From Dissulfurirhabdus thermomarina (lineage in GTDB: Bacteria; Desulfobacterota; Dissulfuribacteria; Dissulfuribacterales; Dissulfurirhabdaceae): a stretch of DNA of 64,000 nt. Shown here in pieces: positions 14,402 through 23,163 of this stretch. The position numbers and the translations under genes were made by a program. The stretch spans positions 62,001 through 126,000 of the forward strand of contig NZ_JAATWC010000001.1 in the NCBI RefSeq assembly GCF_012979235.1, in the 5' to 3' direction. Each line of letters starts with the position of its first letter. The stretch's first letter is position 1. The notes under the pieces are model-generated. The model saw only the letters and a program-made list of their open reading frames with translations. It ran no database searches and was not told the origin of the DNA.

Positions 14402-15825
14402 ATGGAATTCGAAGCCGTCATCGGTCTTGAGGTCCACGCCCAGCTCAAGACCCGCAGCAAGATCTTCTGCGCCTGCCCCACCACCTTCGGCGCCCCCCCG
14501 AACACCCACACCTGCCCGGTGTGCCTCGGCATGCCGGGGGTGCTGCCCGTCCTGAACCGCGAGGTGGTCACCTACGCCATGAAGATGGCGCTGGCCACCA
14601 ACTGCCGGATCCGCCCGGTGAACCGCTTCGCGCGCAAGCACTACTTCTACCCGGATCTCCCCAAGGGCTACCAGATCTCCCAGTACGAGGCACCGCTGGC
14701 GGAAGGCGGCTGGATCGAGGTCCGGGCCGGCGACGAGACGCGCCGCATCGGGATCACCCGCATCCACATGGAGGAAGACGCGGGCAAGCTCGTCCACGAC
14801 CCCTCCCGGCCCGTGAGCTACGTGGATCTCAACCGCACCGGGGTCCCCCTCATCGAGATCGTGAGCGAGCCCGACATCCGCACCCCCGAGGAGGCGGGCG
14901 CCTACTTGAAGCGCCTCCGCGAGCTGGTCCGCTACCTCGAGATCTGCGACGGGAACATGGAAGAGGGCAGCTTCCGCTGCGACGCCAACATCTCGCTGCG
15001 GCCCGCCGGCCGCGACGCCTTCGGCGTCAAGACCGAGCTCAAGAACATGAACTCCTTCCGCCACGTCCAGCGGGCGCTGGAGTATGAGATCCGCCGCCAG
15101 ACCGCCATCCTCCTCGACGGCGGCGAGATCGTCCAGGAGACCCGCCTCTGGGACGAGGCCCGGGGGGTGACCGTCTCCATGCGCGGCAAGGAGGAGGCCC
15201 ACGACTACCGCTACTTCCCCGACCCGGATCTCGTGCCCGTGGAGATCCCCCCCGGCTGGGTGGAGAAGGTCCGCCGGGAGCTGCCGGAACTACCGGAGGA
15301 AAAGCGCCGCCGATTCGAGGCCCAGTACGGGCTGCCCGCCTACGACGCCGACGTCCTCACCGCCTCGCGGGAGACGGCCGACTACTACGAGGCCTGCGTG
15401 GCCCTCTTCCCCGAGCCCAAGACCGTGAGCAACTGGATCATGGTGGAGCTCCTCCGGCTCCTTAAGCAGGACGAGCGGGAGATCGCGGACTCTCCCGTGA
15501 CCCCGGGCCACCTGGCCGAGCTCCTCTCCCTGGTCAAGGACGGGACCATCAGCGGCAAGATGGCCAAGGCCGTCCTGGAAGAGGCCTACACCACGGGGAA
15601 GACGCCGGCGGCCATCGTGGAGGCGAAGGGCCTCGCCCAGGTGAGCGACGAAGACACCCTCCGGGCGGTCATCGAGGACGTCATCGCCCGCCACCCCGAC
15701 GAGGTCGCCAAATACCGCGCGGGCAAGACCAAGGTCATGGGTTTCCTCGTGGGCCAGGTCATGCGGGCCACCAAGGGGCAGGCCAACCCGAAGAAGGTCA
15801 ACCAGCTCCTGGCCGACGCCCTGAA

Positions 15826-15829
<4 letters not shown>
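14402..15829 (+). CDS. gatB: Asp-tRNA(Asn)/Glu-tRNA(Gln) amidotransferase subunit B
   Basis: The tRNA-binding, kinase subunit of GatCAB, which converts Glu-tRNA(Gln) and/or Asp-tRNA(Asn) to the amidated form. The 475-residue product starts [20 protein letters not shown]. It shows the zinc-site [19 protein letters not shown], the [14 protein letters not shown] and [14 protein letters not shown] core motifs, and a C-terminal YqeY-like tail domain ending VNQLLADAL. gatA and gatC are not in this window. Its stop overlaps the mtnA start (ATGA). Confidence 0.98.
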
Positions 15830-16949
<1,120 letters not shown>

Positions 16950-16953
<4 letters not shown>

Positions 16954-17960
16954 GGCTGCTTCCCTTCGGCGGCTCCCGGCTCGGCCTCGACCCCGGCGCC
17001 TCCACGGTCCGGGTCTTCCTGGATGGCCACGGACCGGTCCTCGAGGAGCCGGCGGTCATCGCCCGGCGCCTGGGCGGGGCCGTCGTGGCCGCCGGCGCCG
17101 AGGCGGCCCGCTACCTCGGCCGGACCCCGGACGGCCTCGAGGCCGTCCATCCCCTGGAGGCCGGCCTCATGGCCGACTACGAGGCCGCCCGGGCCCTCTT
17201 CCGGGAGCTGTTCCGGCGGGCGGCCGCCGGCCCGGGCCTCCACCGTCCCCGGGTCGCGGTCTGCACGCCCCCCGGCGCCACCCCGGTGGAATGCCGGGCC
17301 CTCGGGGAGACCCTCCAAGAGGCCGGCGCCCGGCGGGTCCGCTTCCTGCCGGGGCTCCTCGCCGCCGCCGTGGGCGCGGGCTTCTCCCTGGAGTCGGGCC
17401 GCCCCCGCCTCCTCTTGGACCTCGGCTACGGCGCCAGCCGGGCCGCGGTGGTGGAAGGCCCCGGCATCCGCACGGTGGAATCCGCCCCCGGGGGCCGCGA
17501 GATGGACCTCGCCCTGGGCCGGTGGATCCTCGAGGCCCACGGCCTTCGCGTCGGGCCCGCCTCCCTCGAGCACGCCAAGCGCCGCCTGGGCACCGCCCGC
17601 CCCCCCGGCGGGGCGGAGCCCCGGGCGGACGTGGCCGGCAGCCGCCCGGGAGGCTTCCCCACCACGGTGACGCTTTCCGGGGCGGACGTCCGGGCCTGCC
17701 TCGCCCCCCTCCTCGCCCGGGTGGCCGAGGCGGTCACGGCCGCCGCGGCCGCGCTGGAGCCCGGACCCCGGGCGGTGGCCGGGGCCGCGGGCCTCACCCT
17801 GGTGGGGGAGGGGGCACGGCTGCCGGGGCTGTGCGACTACCTGCGGGAGGCCACGGGCTTCCTCGCCGAGGTGGCGGACGAGCCGGAACGCGCCGCGGCC
17901 CGCGGGGCGGCGGAGGCCCTGCGCCAGCGACGGCTCCGGCCCCTCCTCCGGAAGGCCTGA
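16950..17960 (+). CDS. Divergent MreB-like actin-fold protein
   Basis: A 336-residue actin/Hsp70-fold protein that follows the MreB plan. It has [16 protein letters not shown] (phosphate 1), [27 protein letters not shown], and [18 protein letters not shown] with [21 protein letters not shown]. The second phosphate loop, DIGGGT in true MreB, reads DLGYGAS, and the adenosine motif reads [11 protein letters not shown]. Nucleotide handling is therefore probably altered. No mreC/mreD is adjacent; it is coupled to mtnA (ATGA) and followed 36 bp later by suhB. I infer an MreB paralogue rather than the housekeeping MreB. Confidence 0.75.
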
Positions 17961-17996
17961 GGCCCGCGGGGTGCCGGCCGGCTGGAGACAACGCCC

Positions 17997-18803
17997 ATGA
18001 CACCGGAACTCGACACCATCCTCGACGCCGCCAGGGAGGCGGCCCGCCGGGCCGGCCGCCTCCTCATGGAGTACTACGGCCGCCCTCTGGAGGTCCGCCA
18101 CAAGGGGACCATCGATCTCGTGACCGAGGCGGACCTGGCCAGCGAGCGGGTCCTCCTCGCCGACCTCCGCGAGCGTTTCCCCGGGCACGGGATCCTCTCG
18201 GAGGAGGACGCCGGGGCCGCCGGGGCCCCGCCCGAGGGCCCCACCTGGATCGTGGACCCCCTGGACGGCACCACCAACTTCGCCCACGGCTACCCCTGGT
18301 TCGCCGTCTCAGTGGCCTTCATGGACGGGGGCAGGGTCCAGGCCGGCGCGGTCTACCACCCCGTCCTCGACGAGTGCCTCTGGGCCGGCCGGGGCCGGGG
18401 GGCCTGGCTGAACGACGCGCCCGTCCGGGTCTCCGCCGCCGCGGACCTCGGCGAGGCGCTGCTCGCCACGGGCTTCCCCTACGACGTCCAGGAACGCCCG
18501 GCGCCCGTGCTGGAGGCCCTCGGGGCCGTCCTGGTCCGGGCCCAGGGGATCCGCCGCGCCGGCTCCGCCGCCCTGGACCTCGCCGGCGTGGCCTGCGGCC
18601 GGCTGGACGGTTTCTGGGAGATCAAGCTCAAGCCGTGGGACACCGCCGCCGGCGCCCTCCTCGTGGAAGAGGCGGGGGGACGGGTCTCCACCTTCGACGG
18701 GGGGCCGTGGTCGCCCTTCACCCCGGAGATCGCGGCGAGCAACGGCCGCCTCCACGGGGCGATGCTCGACCTCCTCGGGCCCTTCGCCGGGAGGACGCGG
18801 TGA
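17997..18803 (+). CDS. suhB: Inositol monophosphatase family protein
   Basis: Mg-dependent sugar-phosphate phosphatase (inositol-1-phosphatase/SuhB family), 268 residues. Metal-site motifs are clear: EADLASERVL, GILSEED near residue 67, the WIVDPLDGTTNFAHGYPWF signature near 84-102, and the C-terminal LKPWDTAAGALLVEEAGG. A CTGGAGA site precedes the ATG. The stop overlaps the GTG of the Nudix gene, so the two are coupled. Substrate is not predictable; an rRNA-processing role as in E. coli SuhB is possible. Confidence 0.93.
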   Translation: MTPELDTILDAAREAARRAGRLLMEYYGRPLEVRHKGTIDLVTEADLASERVLLADLRERFPGHGILSEEDAGAAGAPPEGPTWIVDPLDGTTNFAHGYPWFAVSVAFMDGGRVQAGAVYHPVLDECLWAGRGRGAWLNDAPVRVSAAADLGEALLATGFPYDVQERPAPVLEALGAVLVRAQGIRRAGSAALDLAGVACGRLDGFWEIKLKPWDTAAGALLVEEAGGRVSTFDGGPWSPFTPEIAASNGRLHGAMLDLLGPFAGRTR

Positions 18804-19288
18804 GCGGCGCCCGGCGGGTCCGCTGCCCGCGGTGCGGGGCCACGGTGGAGGTCTTCCGCAACCCCGCGCCCACCGTGGACGTGATCATCGAGGTGGAGGG
18901 GGGGATCGTCTTCGTGGAGCGGGCCAACCCGCCCCTGGGCTGGGCCCTGCCCGGCGGGTTCGTGGACGTGGGCGAGACCCTCGAAGCGGCGGCGATCCGG
19001 GAGGCCCGGGAAGAGACCGGCCTCGAGGTCCGGCTCCGGTACCTGCTCGGCACCTACTCCCGGCCCGACCGGGACCCGCGCCGGCACACCGTGAGCACCG
19101 TCTTCGTGGCCGGCGCGGCGGGCGCTCCCCGGGGCGGCGACGACGCCCGGCGGGCCGTGGCCGCGCCCGCCGACCGGCCGCCCGGCCCCCTGTGCTTCGA
19201 CCACGCCCGCATCGTGGCCGACTACCTCCGCGTCCGCCGCCTGGGGCTCGCGGCCTGCCTCGAGCAGCGCGGCCTCGACCCGCCCTGA
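18800..19288 (+). CDS. Nudix hydrolase
   Basis: A 162-residue Nudix protein with a GTG start overlapping the suhB stop. A short N-terminal CPRCGATV half zinc-knuckle precedes the Nudix fold. The Nudix box reads GGFVDVGETLEAAAIREARE followed by ETGLEV (GX5EX7REUXEEXGU). The family cleaves nucleoside diphosphates linked to a moiety X, for example ADP-ribose; substrate unknown here. It is the last gene of the gatB-to-nudix run; the decayed region starts right after it. Confidence 0.9.
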   Translation: MSGARRVRCPRCGATVEVFRNPAPTVDVIIEVEGGIVFVERANPPLGWALPGGFVDVGETLEAAAIREAREETGLEVRLRYLLGTYSRPDRDPRRHTVSTVFVAGAAGAPRGGDDARRAVAAPADRPPGPLCFDHARIVADYLRVRRLGLAACLEQRGLDPP

Positions 19289-19339
19289 ACGCCAAGCCCG
19301 GCCGTCGCAGCCGCGCTCCGCGGGAGGCGGCGGCGCGGG

Positions 19340-19421
19340 TCCCTCCCGTTCATCGCGGCGGCCGTCGCGCCGTGCACTCGGCGACTCGGGCCGCCCACCG
19401 ACCGCTCGGGGGTCCCTTGGC
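19340..19421 (-). repeat. Decayed copy of the dispersed MITE-like repeat
   Basis: The segment TCGCGCCGTGCACTCGGCGA (about 19364-19383) matches the corresponding part of the copy at 25390-25544, which reads TCGCGCCGTGCATTCGGCGA. Flanking positions keep the same spacing to GGGCC and TTCATCG-type blocks. The ends are no longer recognisable. Orientation is the same as in the copies at 25.4 and 37.4 kb. Confidence 0.4.
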
Positions 19422-19434
19422 GGCCCCTCTTCTT

Positions 19435-19593
19435 TCAGCTCCCTAACGACGCCAGCACGCCGATGAATTCTCTCGGCTCGAAGACAGGCAGCTTGGACCT
19501 CTTGAAATCCGTGGCGTTCCTCGTGACTATGTATCGTGCGCCGGCATGCACAGCGGCCGCGTGTGTCCACGAACCTGTACCGTGAATACAGGC
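19435..19593 (-). pseudogene. C-terminal remnant of a PIN-domain (VapC-type) toxin
   Basis: The minus strand encodes about 52 codons ending in TGA. They include AAAVHAGARYIVTRNATDF and then PVFEPREFIGVLASLGS. This is the classic last third of PIN-domain ribonucleases, where the Asp of TRNxxDF belongs to the acidic active site. The N-terminal two thirds, with the first catalytic Asp, is missing and a stop precedes it in frame. No antitoxin gene is visible. It is a dead toxin fragment. Confidence 0.75.
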
Positions 19594-19651
19594 CCGGGCT
19601 CCCACCTCTTCGGGGAATCATGTGTTCTCTCAATAAGGTCGGCCAAGTGTT

Positions 19652-19891
19652 CCCCACATAAATCCCCTCCACGCCGTCCACGGTCTTGTAGATCACCCCG
19701 GCCTTGAAGTGGCACAGGTACCAAAAGACCGGGTACCCCAGGATCACGTCCCAGGTGGGGATCAGGAGAAACACCGCGATGGCGATCCGCTTCTTCTTGA
19801 GACTACCGGTGCTCTTGTACACCTGCCTGACGACAAACCGGGCAAAAAATATATAGGCGGCAAATGCTGCCAACAGCATTATGGAAATCAT
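19652..19891 (-). pseudogene. 5' part of a small membrane protein gene, probably truncated
   Basis: From ATG at 19891, behind a good GGGGAGGTGAG site, the frame encodes MISIMLLAAFAAYIFFARF, a basic stretch STGSLKKKRIAI, and then VFLLIPTWDVILGYPVFWYL, CHFKAGVIYKTVDGVEGIYVG. It looks like the start of a two-helix membrane protein family found on accessory DNA. After about residue 80 the resemblance stops. The frame stays open only by chance, through the PIN remnant and antisense to suhB/nudix. The end given is where I lose homology, not a stop codon. An intact but unfamiliar longer form is possible. Confidence 0.5.
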
Positions 19892-20100
19892 CGGCTCTCA
19901 CCTCCCCAGCACATATCCGCTACCCGGCCAAAACTCATGGATCCACCTCCATCCCCTCCCGGGCGGGCCCGGGGGATCAAGCGACACGACAGCAATGGTC
20001 AAACCGGAAACGCTTTCCACCCACCTCCACGGAAAGGGTGAAATCACCCATGCCGCCGGGCGCCCGGGGCGTCAAGATTCGCTCAGGCCGCCGGCACTGC

Positions 20101-20231
20101 ATGGATGGCCAAGCGGGAATCGCCGAGGACAAGGCGCGACCATCGCGAGGAACGAGGCGTACTTGGGCTACGCCGCAGTGACGATGCGATGGGAAGCACC
20201 GCCGTAATTGGCGATTCCCGCGACGCCATCA
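20101..20231 (+). repeat. Dispersed MITE-like repeat, copy A
   Basis: About 131 bp: GGATGGCCAAGCGGGAATCG, then GACAAGGCGCGACCATCGCG, a central GGCGTA-N7-TACGCC palindrome, GTGACGATGCGATGGGAAGC, and the terminal CGCGACGCCATCA. It is about 90% identical to the reverse complement of the start of the copy at 37429-37624. The left end is indistinct. It lies 60 bp past the end of the minus-strand gene ending at 20290. Confidence 0.85.
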
Positions 20232-20289
20232 AATAAAGCAGGCCCTGCCCGAGTACCGTGGTGAAGCGGGGGGGCGGGCCCGGGGGCCC

Positions 20290-20496
20290 TCAGGCCTTCA
20301 CGAACCAGGGAAGGGCCGCCAGGACGGCCCCCGCCAGGAGCAGCAGGCCCTCGTTGGAGATGAAATAAGGGATCACGGGAAGGGCGATCCCGACGAGGAG
20401 GGGCACCACGGCCTTCTGCTTCTTTCCGTAGACAAAGAAGCCCAGGCCGACGACCCCGAAGAGCATCCCCCAGAAGATGACGGCCGTGTCCGCCAT
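20290..20496 (-). CDS. Small conserved membrane protein
   Basis: A 68-residue protein starting MADTAVIFWGMLFGVVGLGF. It has helices at about residues 5-22, 28-44 and 50-66, joined by a KKQK loop. This short protein type is widespread and sometimes labelled an amino-acid-transport-like protein, with no proven function. It starts 11 bp after the diguanylate cyclase stop codon, so it is probably the last gene of that transcript. Confidence 0.75.
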   Translation of the reverse strand: MADTAVIFWGMLFGVVGLGFFVYGKKQKAVVPLLVGIALPVIPYFISNEGLLLLAGAVLAALPWFVKA

Positions 20497-20507
20497 GCCC
20501 CGGCGCC

Positions 20508-21584
20508 CTACTTGGGCCCCGGGGCCCCGGGCGGGGGCGGATCCCGCCGGGGCGAACCGGCCGCGGCCGCCGCGTTCGCGTCCACCACGACCCGGTCGCC
20601 CCCGGCGTGCTTGGCCGCGTACATGGCCTCGTCGGCGCACCGGACCAGCCGCCGAAGCCGCTCCCGGACGTCCTGTTCCCCGTTCTCCTGGAGCCGGGCG
20701 ACCCCGATGCTGAGGGTGGTGGGCGCGAGGCCCTCCTCCAGGTAGGTGCGGCGGATGCGCTCGGCGATCTGGGCGGCCTGCTCCAGGCTGGCCTGGGGGA
20801 CGATCACGGCGAACTCGTCGCCACCGTAGCGGAAGGCGTTGTCCACGTGCCGCCGGGTGGACTGCTCCAGGACCCGGGCGAGGCGACGGAGGACCTCGTC
20901 GCCCGCCTGGTGGCCGAGCCGGTCGTTGTAATCCTTGAACCGGTCCACGTCCACCATGAGGAGGTAGAGGGGGTAGGACTGGCGGATGGCCCGCTGGGCC
21001 TCCTCCTCCAGCCGGGTCTCGAAGTGCCGGCGGTTGTAGAGGTCCGTGAGGGCGTCGTGGATGGACAGGCGCCGGAGCTGGGCCCGGAGGTTGCGCTCCC
21101 GGATGATGCGGTCGAGCTTGGCCTCGAGCTCGTCCAGGTTGAAGGGCTTGTTGATGAAGTCGCTGGCGCCGGCGCGGATGACGTCGGTGTAGCGAAAGTC
21201 GCGCCCGTAGCCCGTCATGACGATGATGTCGGTGTCGTCCCCCCGGGCGCGGACCTCGCGGATGAGCTCCATCCCGTCCATCCGGGGCATGACGAGGTCG
21301 GTCACGATGATGGTGGCGGGGGCCTCCTCGTGGCGTTCCAGGGCCTCCCGCCCGTCGGCGGCGGTGGCGTGGCTGTAGCCCAGCCCGGAGAGGAACTCGC
21401 CCAGGAGGCGGACGATGGTGACGTCGTCGTCCACCACCAGGATGTGCTGGGGCTCGAGGAAGGGGACCTCCAGGTCTCCGGCCCAGGGGGCCTTCGTCTT
21501 TTCGGGTTCGCGGTTCACGCGGTCCTCGGCCGGGCTCGGGGTCACGCCTCGTCCCTTACCATGGGTTCGGCACACGGCCGGCAC
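20508..21584 (-). CDS. Response regulator with GGDEF diguanylate cyclase domain
   Basis: A cyclic di-GMP synthase controlled by a receiver domain. Receiver: HILVVDDDVTIVRLL with the phospho-acceptor Asp in IIVTDLVMPRMDG and the Lys in NKPFN. A short coiled linker leads to the GGDEF domain, with signature YGGDEF. An inhibitory I-site RHVD lies exactly five residues upstream, so product inhibition is expected. The C-terminal tail is Ala/Pro-rich. GTG at 21584 gives 358 residues; a second GTG at 21545 gives 345 and is equally plausible. It follows a CheY-like gene by 25 bp. Confidence 0.95.
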   Translation of the reverse strand: MPAVCRTHGKGRGVTPSPAEDRVNREPEKTKAPWAGDLEVPFLEPQHILVVDDDVTIVRLLGEFLSGLGYSHATAADGREALERHEEAPATIIVTDLVMPRMDGMELIREVRARGDDTDIIVMTGYGRDFRYTDVIRAGASDFINKPFNLDELEAKLDRIIRERNLRAQLRRLSIHDALTDLYNRRHFETRLEEEAQRAIRQSYPLYLLMVDVDRFKDYNDRLGHQAGDEVLRRLARVLEQSTRRHVDNAFRYGGDEFAVIVPQASLEQAAQIAERIRRTYLEEGLAPTTLSIGVARLQENGEQDVRERLRRLVRCADEAMYAAKHAGGDRVVVDANAAAAAGSPRRDPPPPGAPGPK

Positions 21585-21609
21585 AAATTGAAGACACCGG
21601 AACCGCCGG

Positions 21610-21972
21610 TCACTTGGCCAGGTGCCGGCGGATGGACGCCTTGAGCTCGTCGAGGTTGAAGGACTTCACGATGTAGTCGTCCGAGGCCCAGGAGGCCAGG
21701 TCCTGCTTGTACTCCGGGTAGGCGGAGCTCAGGATCACCGGGACGTCGGGCTTCTTCTCCTTCATCTGGCGCAGGACCTCGATCCCGTCCATCCCGGGCA
21801 TGTTGATGTCGAGGACCACGAGGTCGGGATGCTCGGCGTCGAAGACCTCCAGCGCCTCTTCCCCGCTCATGGCGGTGGAGACCTCGTATCCCTCTTCCTC
21901 CAGTTCCTCCCGGTAGAGGAGATGGATGCTCTCCTCGTCGTCTACCACCAGGATGCGCTTCTTTCCGCTCAT
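21610..21972 (-). CDS. Single-domain response regulator (CheY-like)
   Basis: A 120-residue stand-alone receiver domain, start MSGKKRILVVDDEESIHLLY. The phospho-acceptor Asp is in LVVLDINMPGMDG near residue 54, the Thr/Ser position is the Ser of ILSSAYP, and the conserved Lys is in IVKSFNLDELKASI. There is no output domain. Together with the downstream receiver-GGDEF gene it looks like a phosphorelay pair; the cognate kinase is not in this cluster. Confidence 0.93.
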   Translation of the reverse strand: MSGKKRILVVDDEESIHLLYREELEEEGYEVSTAMSGEEALEVFDAEHPDLVVLDINMPGMDGIEVLRQMKEKKPDVPVILSSAYPEYKQDLASWASDDYIVKSFNLDELKASIRRHLAK

Positions 21973-22029
21973 GAAACCCCCCGTTCCGTCCTAGGGATGC
22001 CGGCCGCCCCGGCGGGACGGCCGGCGCCG

Positions 22030-23031
22030 TCAATCGATCTCCATCTCGCGCAGGTACCGCGCCGCCTCCTCCGGCGGCGTGGGGTTGATGTAGAAGCCCG
22101 TCCCCCACTCGAACCCCGCGATCATGGTAAGCTTGGGCACAATCTCGATGTGCCAGTGATAGTGCTCCATGGGCGGGGTGCGAAGGGGCGCGGTGTGCAG
22201 CATGTAGTTGTACGGGACCCTGGGGAGGGCCCGGTCGAGCCGGCGCATGGTCTCGAGGAAGACCCCGGTGAGCGCCTGGAAGCCCGGCTCGTCCAGGGAC
22301 GGGAACGAGGAGGCGTGCCGCTTGGGCAGCACCCAGGTCTCGAAGGGCGCCAGCGGCGCGTAGGGACAGATGGCGATGAAGCCCTCGTTCTCGCACACCA
22401 CCCGGACGTTCTGCGAGCGCTCCTGCCGGATGATGTCGCAGTAGACGCAGCGTTCCTTGTAGTCGTAGTACTTGCGCGTCCCGTTGATCTCCTCCTGCAT
22501 CCGGTGGGGAACCACGGGGAGCGCGATGAGTTGCGAGTGGGAGTGTTCCAGCGAGGCCCCGGCCGCCCGGCCGAAGTTCTTGAAGACCATGATGTAGCGG
22601 AAACGCTGGTCCCGCTCGAGGTCCACCATGCGGTCGCGGTAGGCATGGAAGATCTGGACCACGTGGTCGTGGGGCATACCGGCCAGGGTCTGGTCGTGGT
22701 CCGGGGTCTCCACGATCACCTCGTGGGCCCCGATCCCGTTCATCTTGTCGTAGATGCCCTCGCCCTGCTTGTCGAGGTCCCCCTCGATCACCAGGGCGGG
22801 GAACTTGTTGGGGACCACCCGCACCGTCCACCCCGGGGTGTTGGGGACCCGGCCCGGGGGGCCGTAGGCCAGGACCTCGGGCGGGGTGGTGTTCTCGTTT
22901 CCCTGGCAGAGCGGGCAGAAGCCGCCCACGCGGCGCTCGGGCTGGATGACGAAGTCGGAGGGCCGCTTCCCCCGTTCCTTGGCGATGATGACCCATCGGC
23001 CGATGATGGGGTCCCTACGGAATTCTGGCAT
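22030..23031 (-). CDS. galT: Galactose-1-phosphate uridylyltransferase
   Basis: HIT-superfamily nucleotidyltransferase that exchanges UMP between UDP-glucose and galactose-1-phosphate; some relatives act on ADP/UDP-glucose in glycogen metabolism. The start MPEFRRDPIIGRWVIIAKER (333 residues) follows an AAAGGAA site. A 17-residue longer start lacks support. Zinc ligands CPLC and CVYC are present, and the active-site motif is LEHSHSQLIALP with the nucleophilic His. The GH57 gene just upstream suggests alpha-glucan turnover rather than the Leloir pathway; galK and galE are absent here. Confidence 0.93.
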   Translation of the reverse strand: MPEFRRDPIIGRWVIIAKERGKRPSDFVIQPERRVGGFCPLCQGNENTTPPEVLAYGPPGRVPNTPGWTVRVVPNKFPALVIEGDLDKQGEGIYDKMNGIGAHEVIVETPDHDQTLAGMPHDHVVQIFHAYRDRMVDLERDQRFRYIMVFKNFGRAAGASLEHSHSQLIALPVVPHRMQEEINGTRKYYDYKERCVYCDIIRQERSQNVRVVCENEGFIAICPYAPLAPFETWVLPKRHASSFPSLDEPGFQALTGVFLETMRRLDRALPRVPYNYMLHTAPLRTPPMEHYHWHIEIVPKLTMIAGFEWGTGFYINPTPPEEAARYLREMEID

Positions 23032-23130
23032 GCCGGCGGTTCCTTTCCGGGCCTTGCGCGGCGGGAGGCGGTCGACCCCCACCTTTCATATACTACCCTA
23101 AGCCGGTTCCGGGCCGAAGGTCAAACCCGG

Positions 23131-23160
23131 AAGAGACCGGCCGGGGGGCGGGGCGGCCGG
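23131..23160 (-). terminator. Candidate terminator after the GH57 gene
   Basis: On the minus strand, four bases after the GH57 stop, CCGGCCG pairs with CGGCCGG across a C/G-rich loop and TCTCTT follows. The U-tract is short, so strength is uncertain. It would separate the GH57 gene from galT, or reduce read-through. Confidence 0.45.
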
Positions 23161-23163
23161 ATC

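Larger units (their letters stand above)
19289..20289. other. 1 kb region of gene remnants and repeats
   Basis: No intact gene of clear function. From left to right it holds a decayed copy of the dispersed repeat (about 19340-19421), a C-terminal PIN/VapC fragment on the minus strand (19435-19593), the start of a membrane protein gene on the minus strand (to 19891), about 200 bp without recognisable content, and a well-preserved repeat copy (20101-20231). The two repeat copies lie in opposite orientation and bracket the remnants. Base composition is lower in GC than the flanks between about 19440 and 19900, suggesting acquired DNA. Confidence 0.7.

Noticed and set aside
19900-20100. Gene or regulatory element between the membrane-protein fragment and repeat copy A
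   Set aside because: Short frames overlap in all phases and contain repeat-derived strings such as DGQAGIAEDKARPSRGTRR. Nothing coding is supported.
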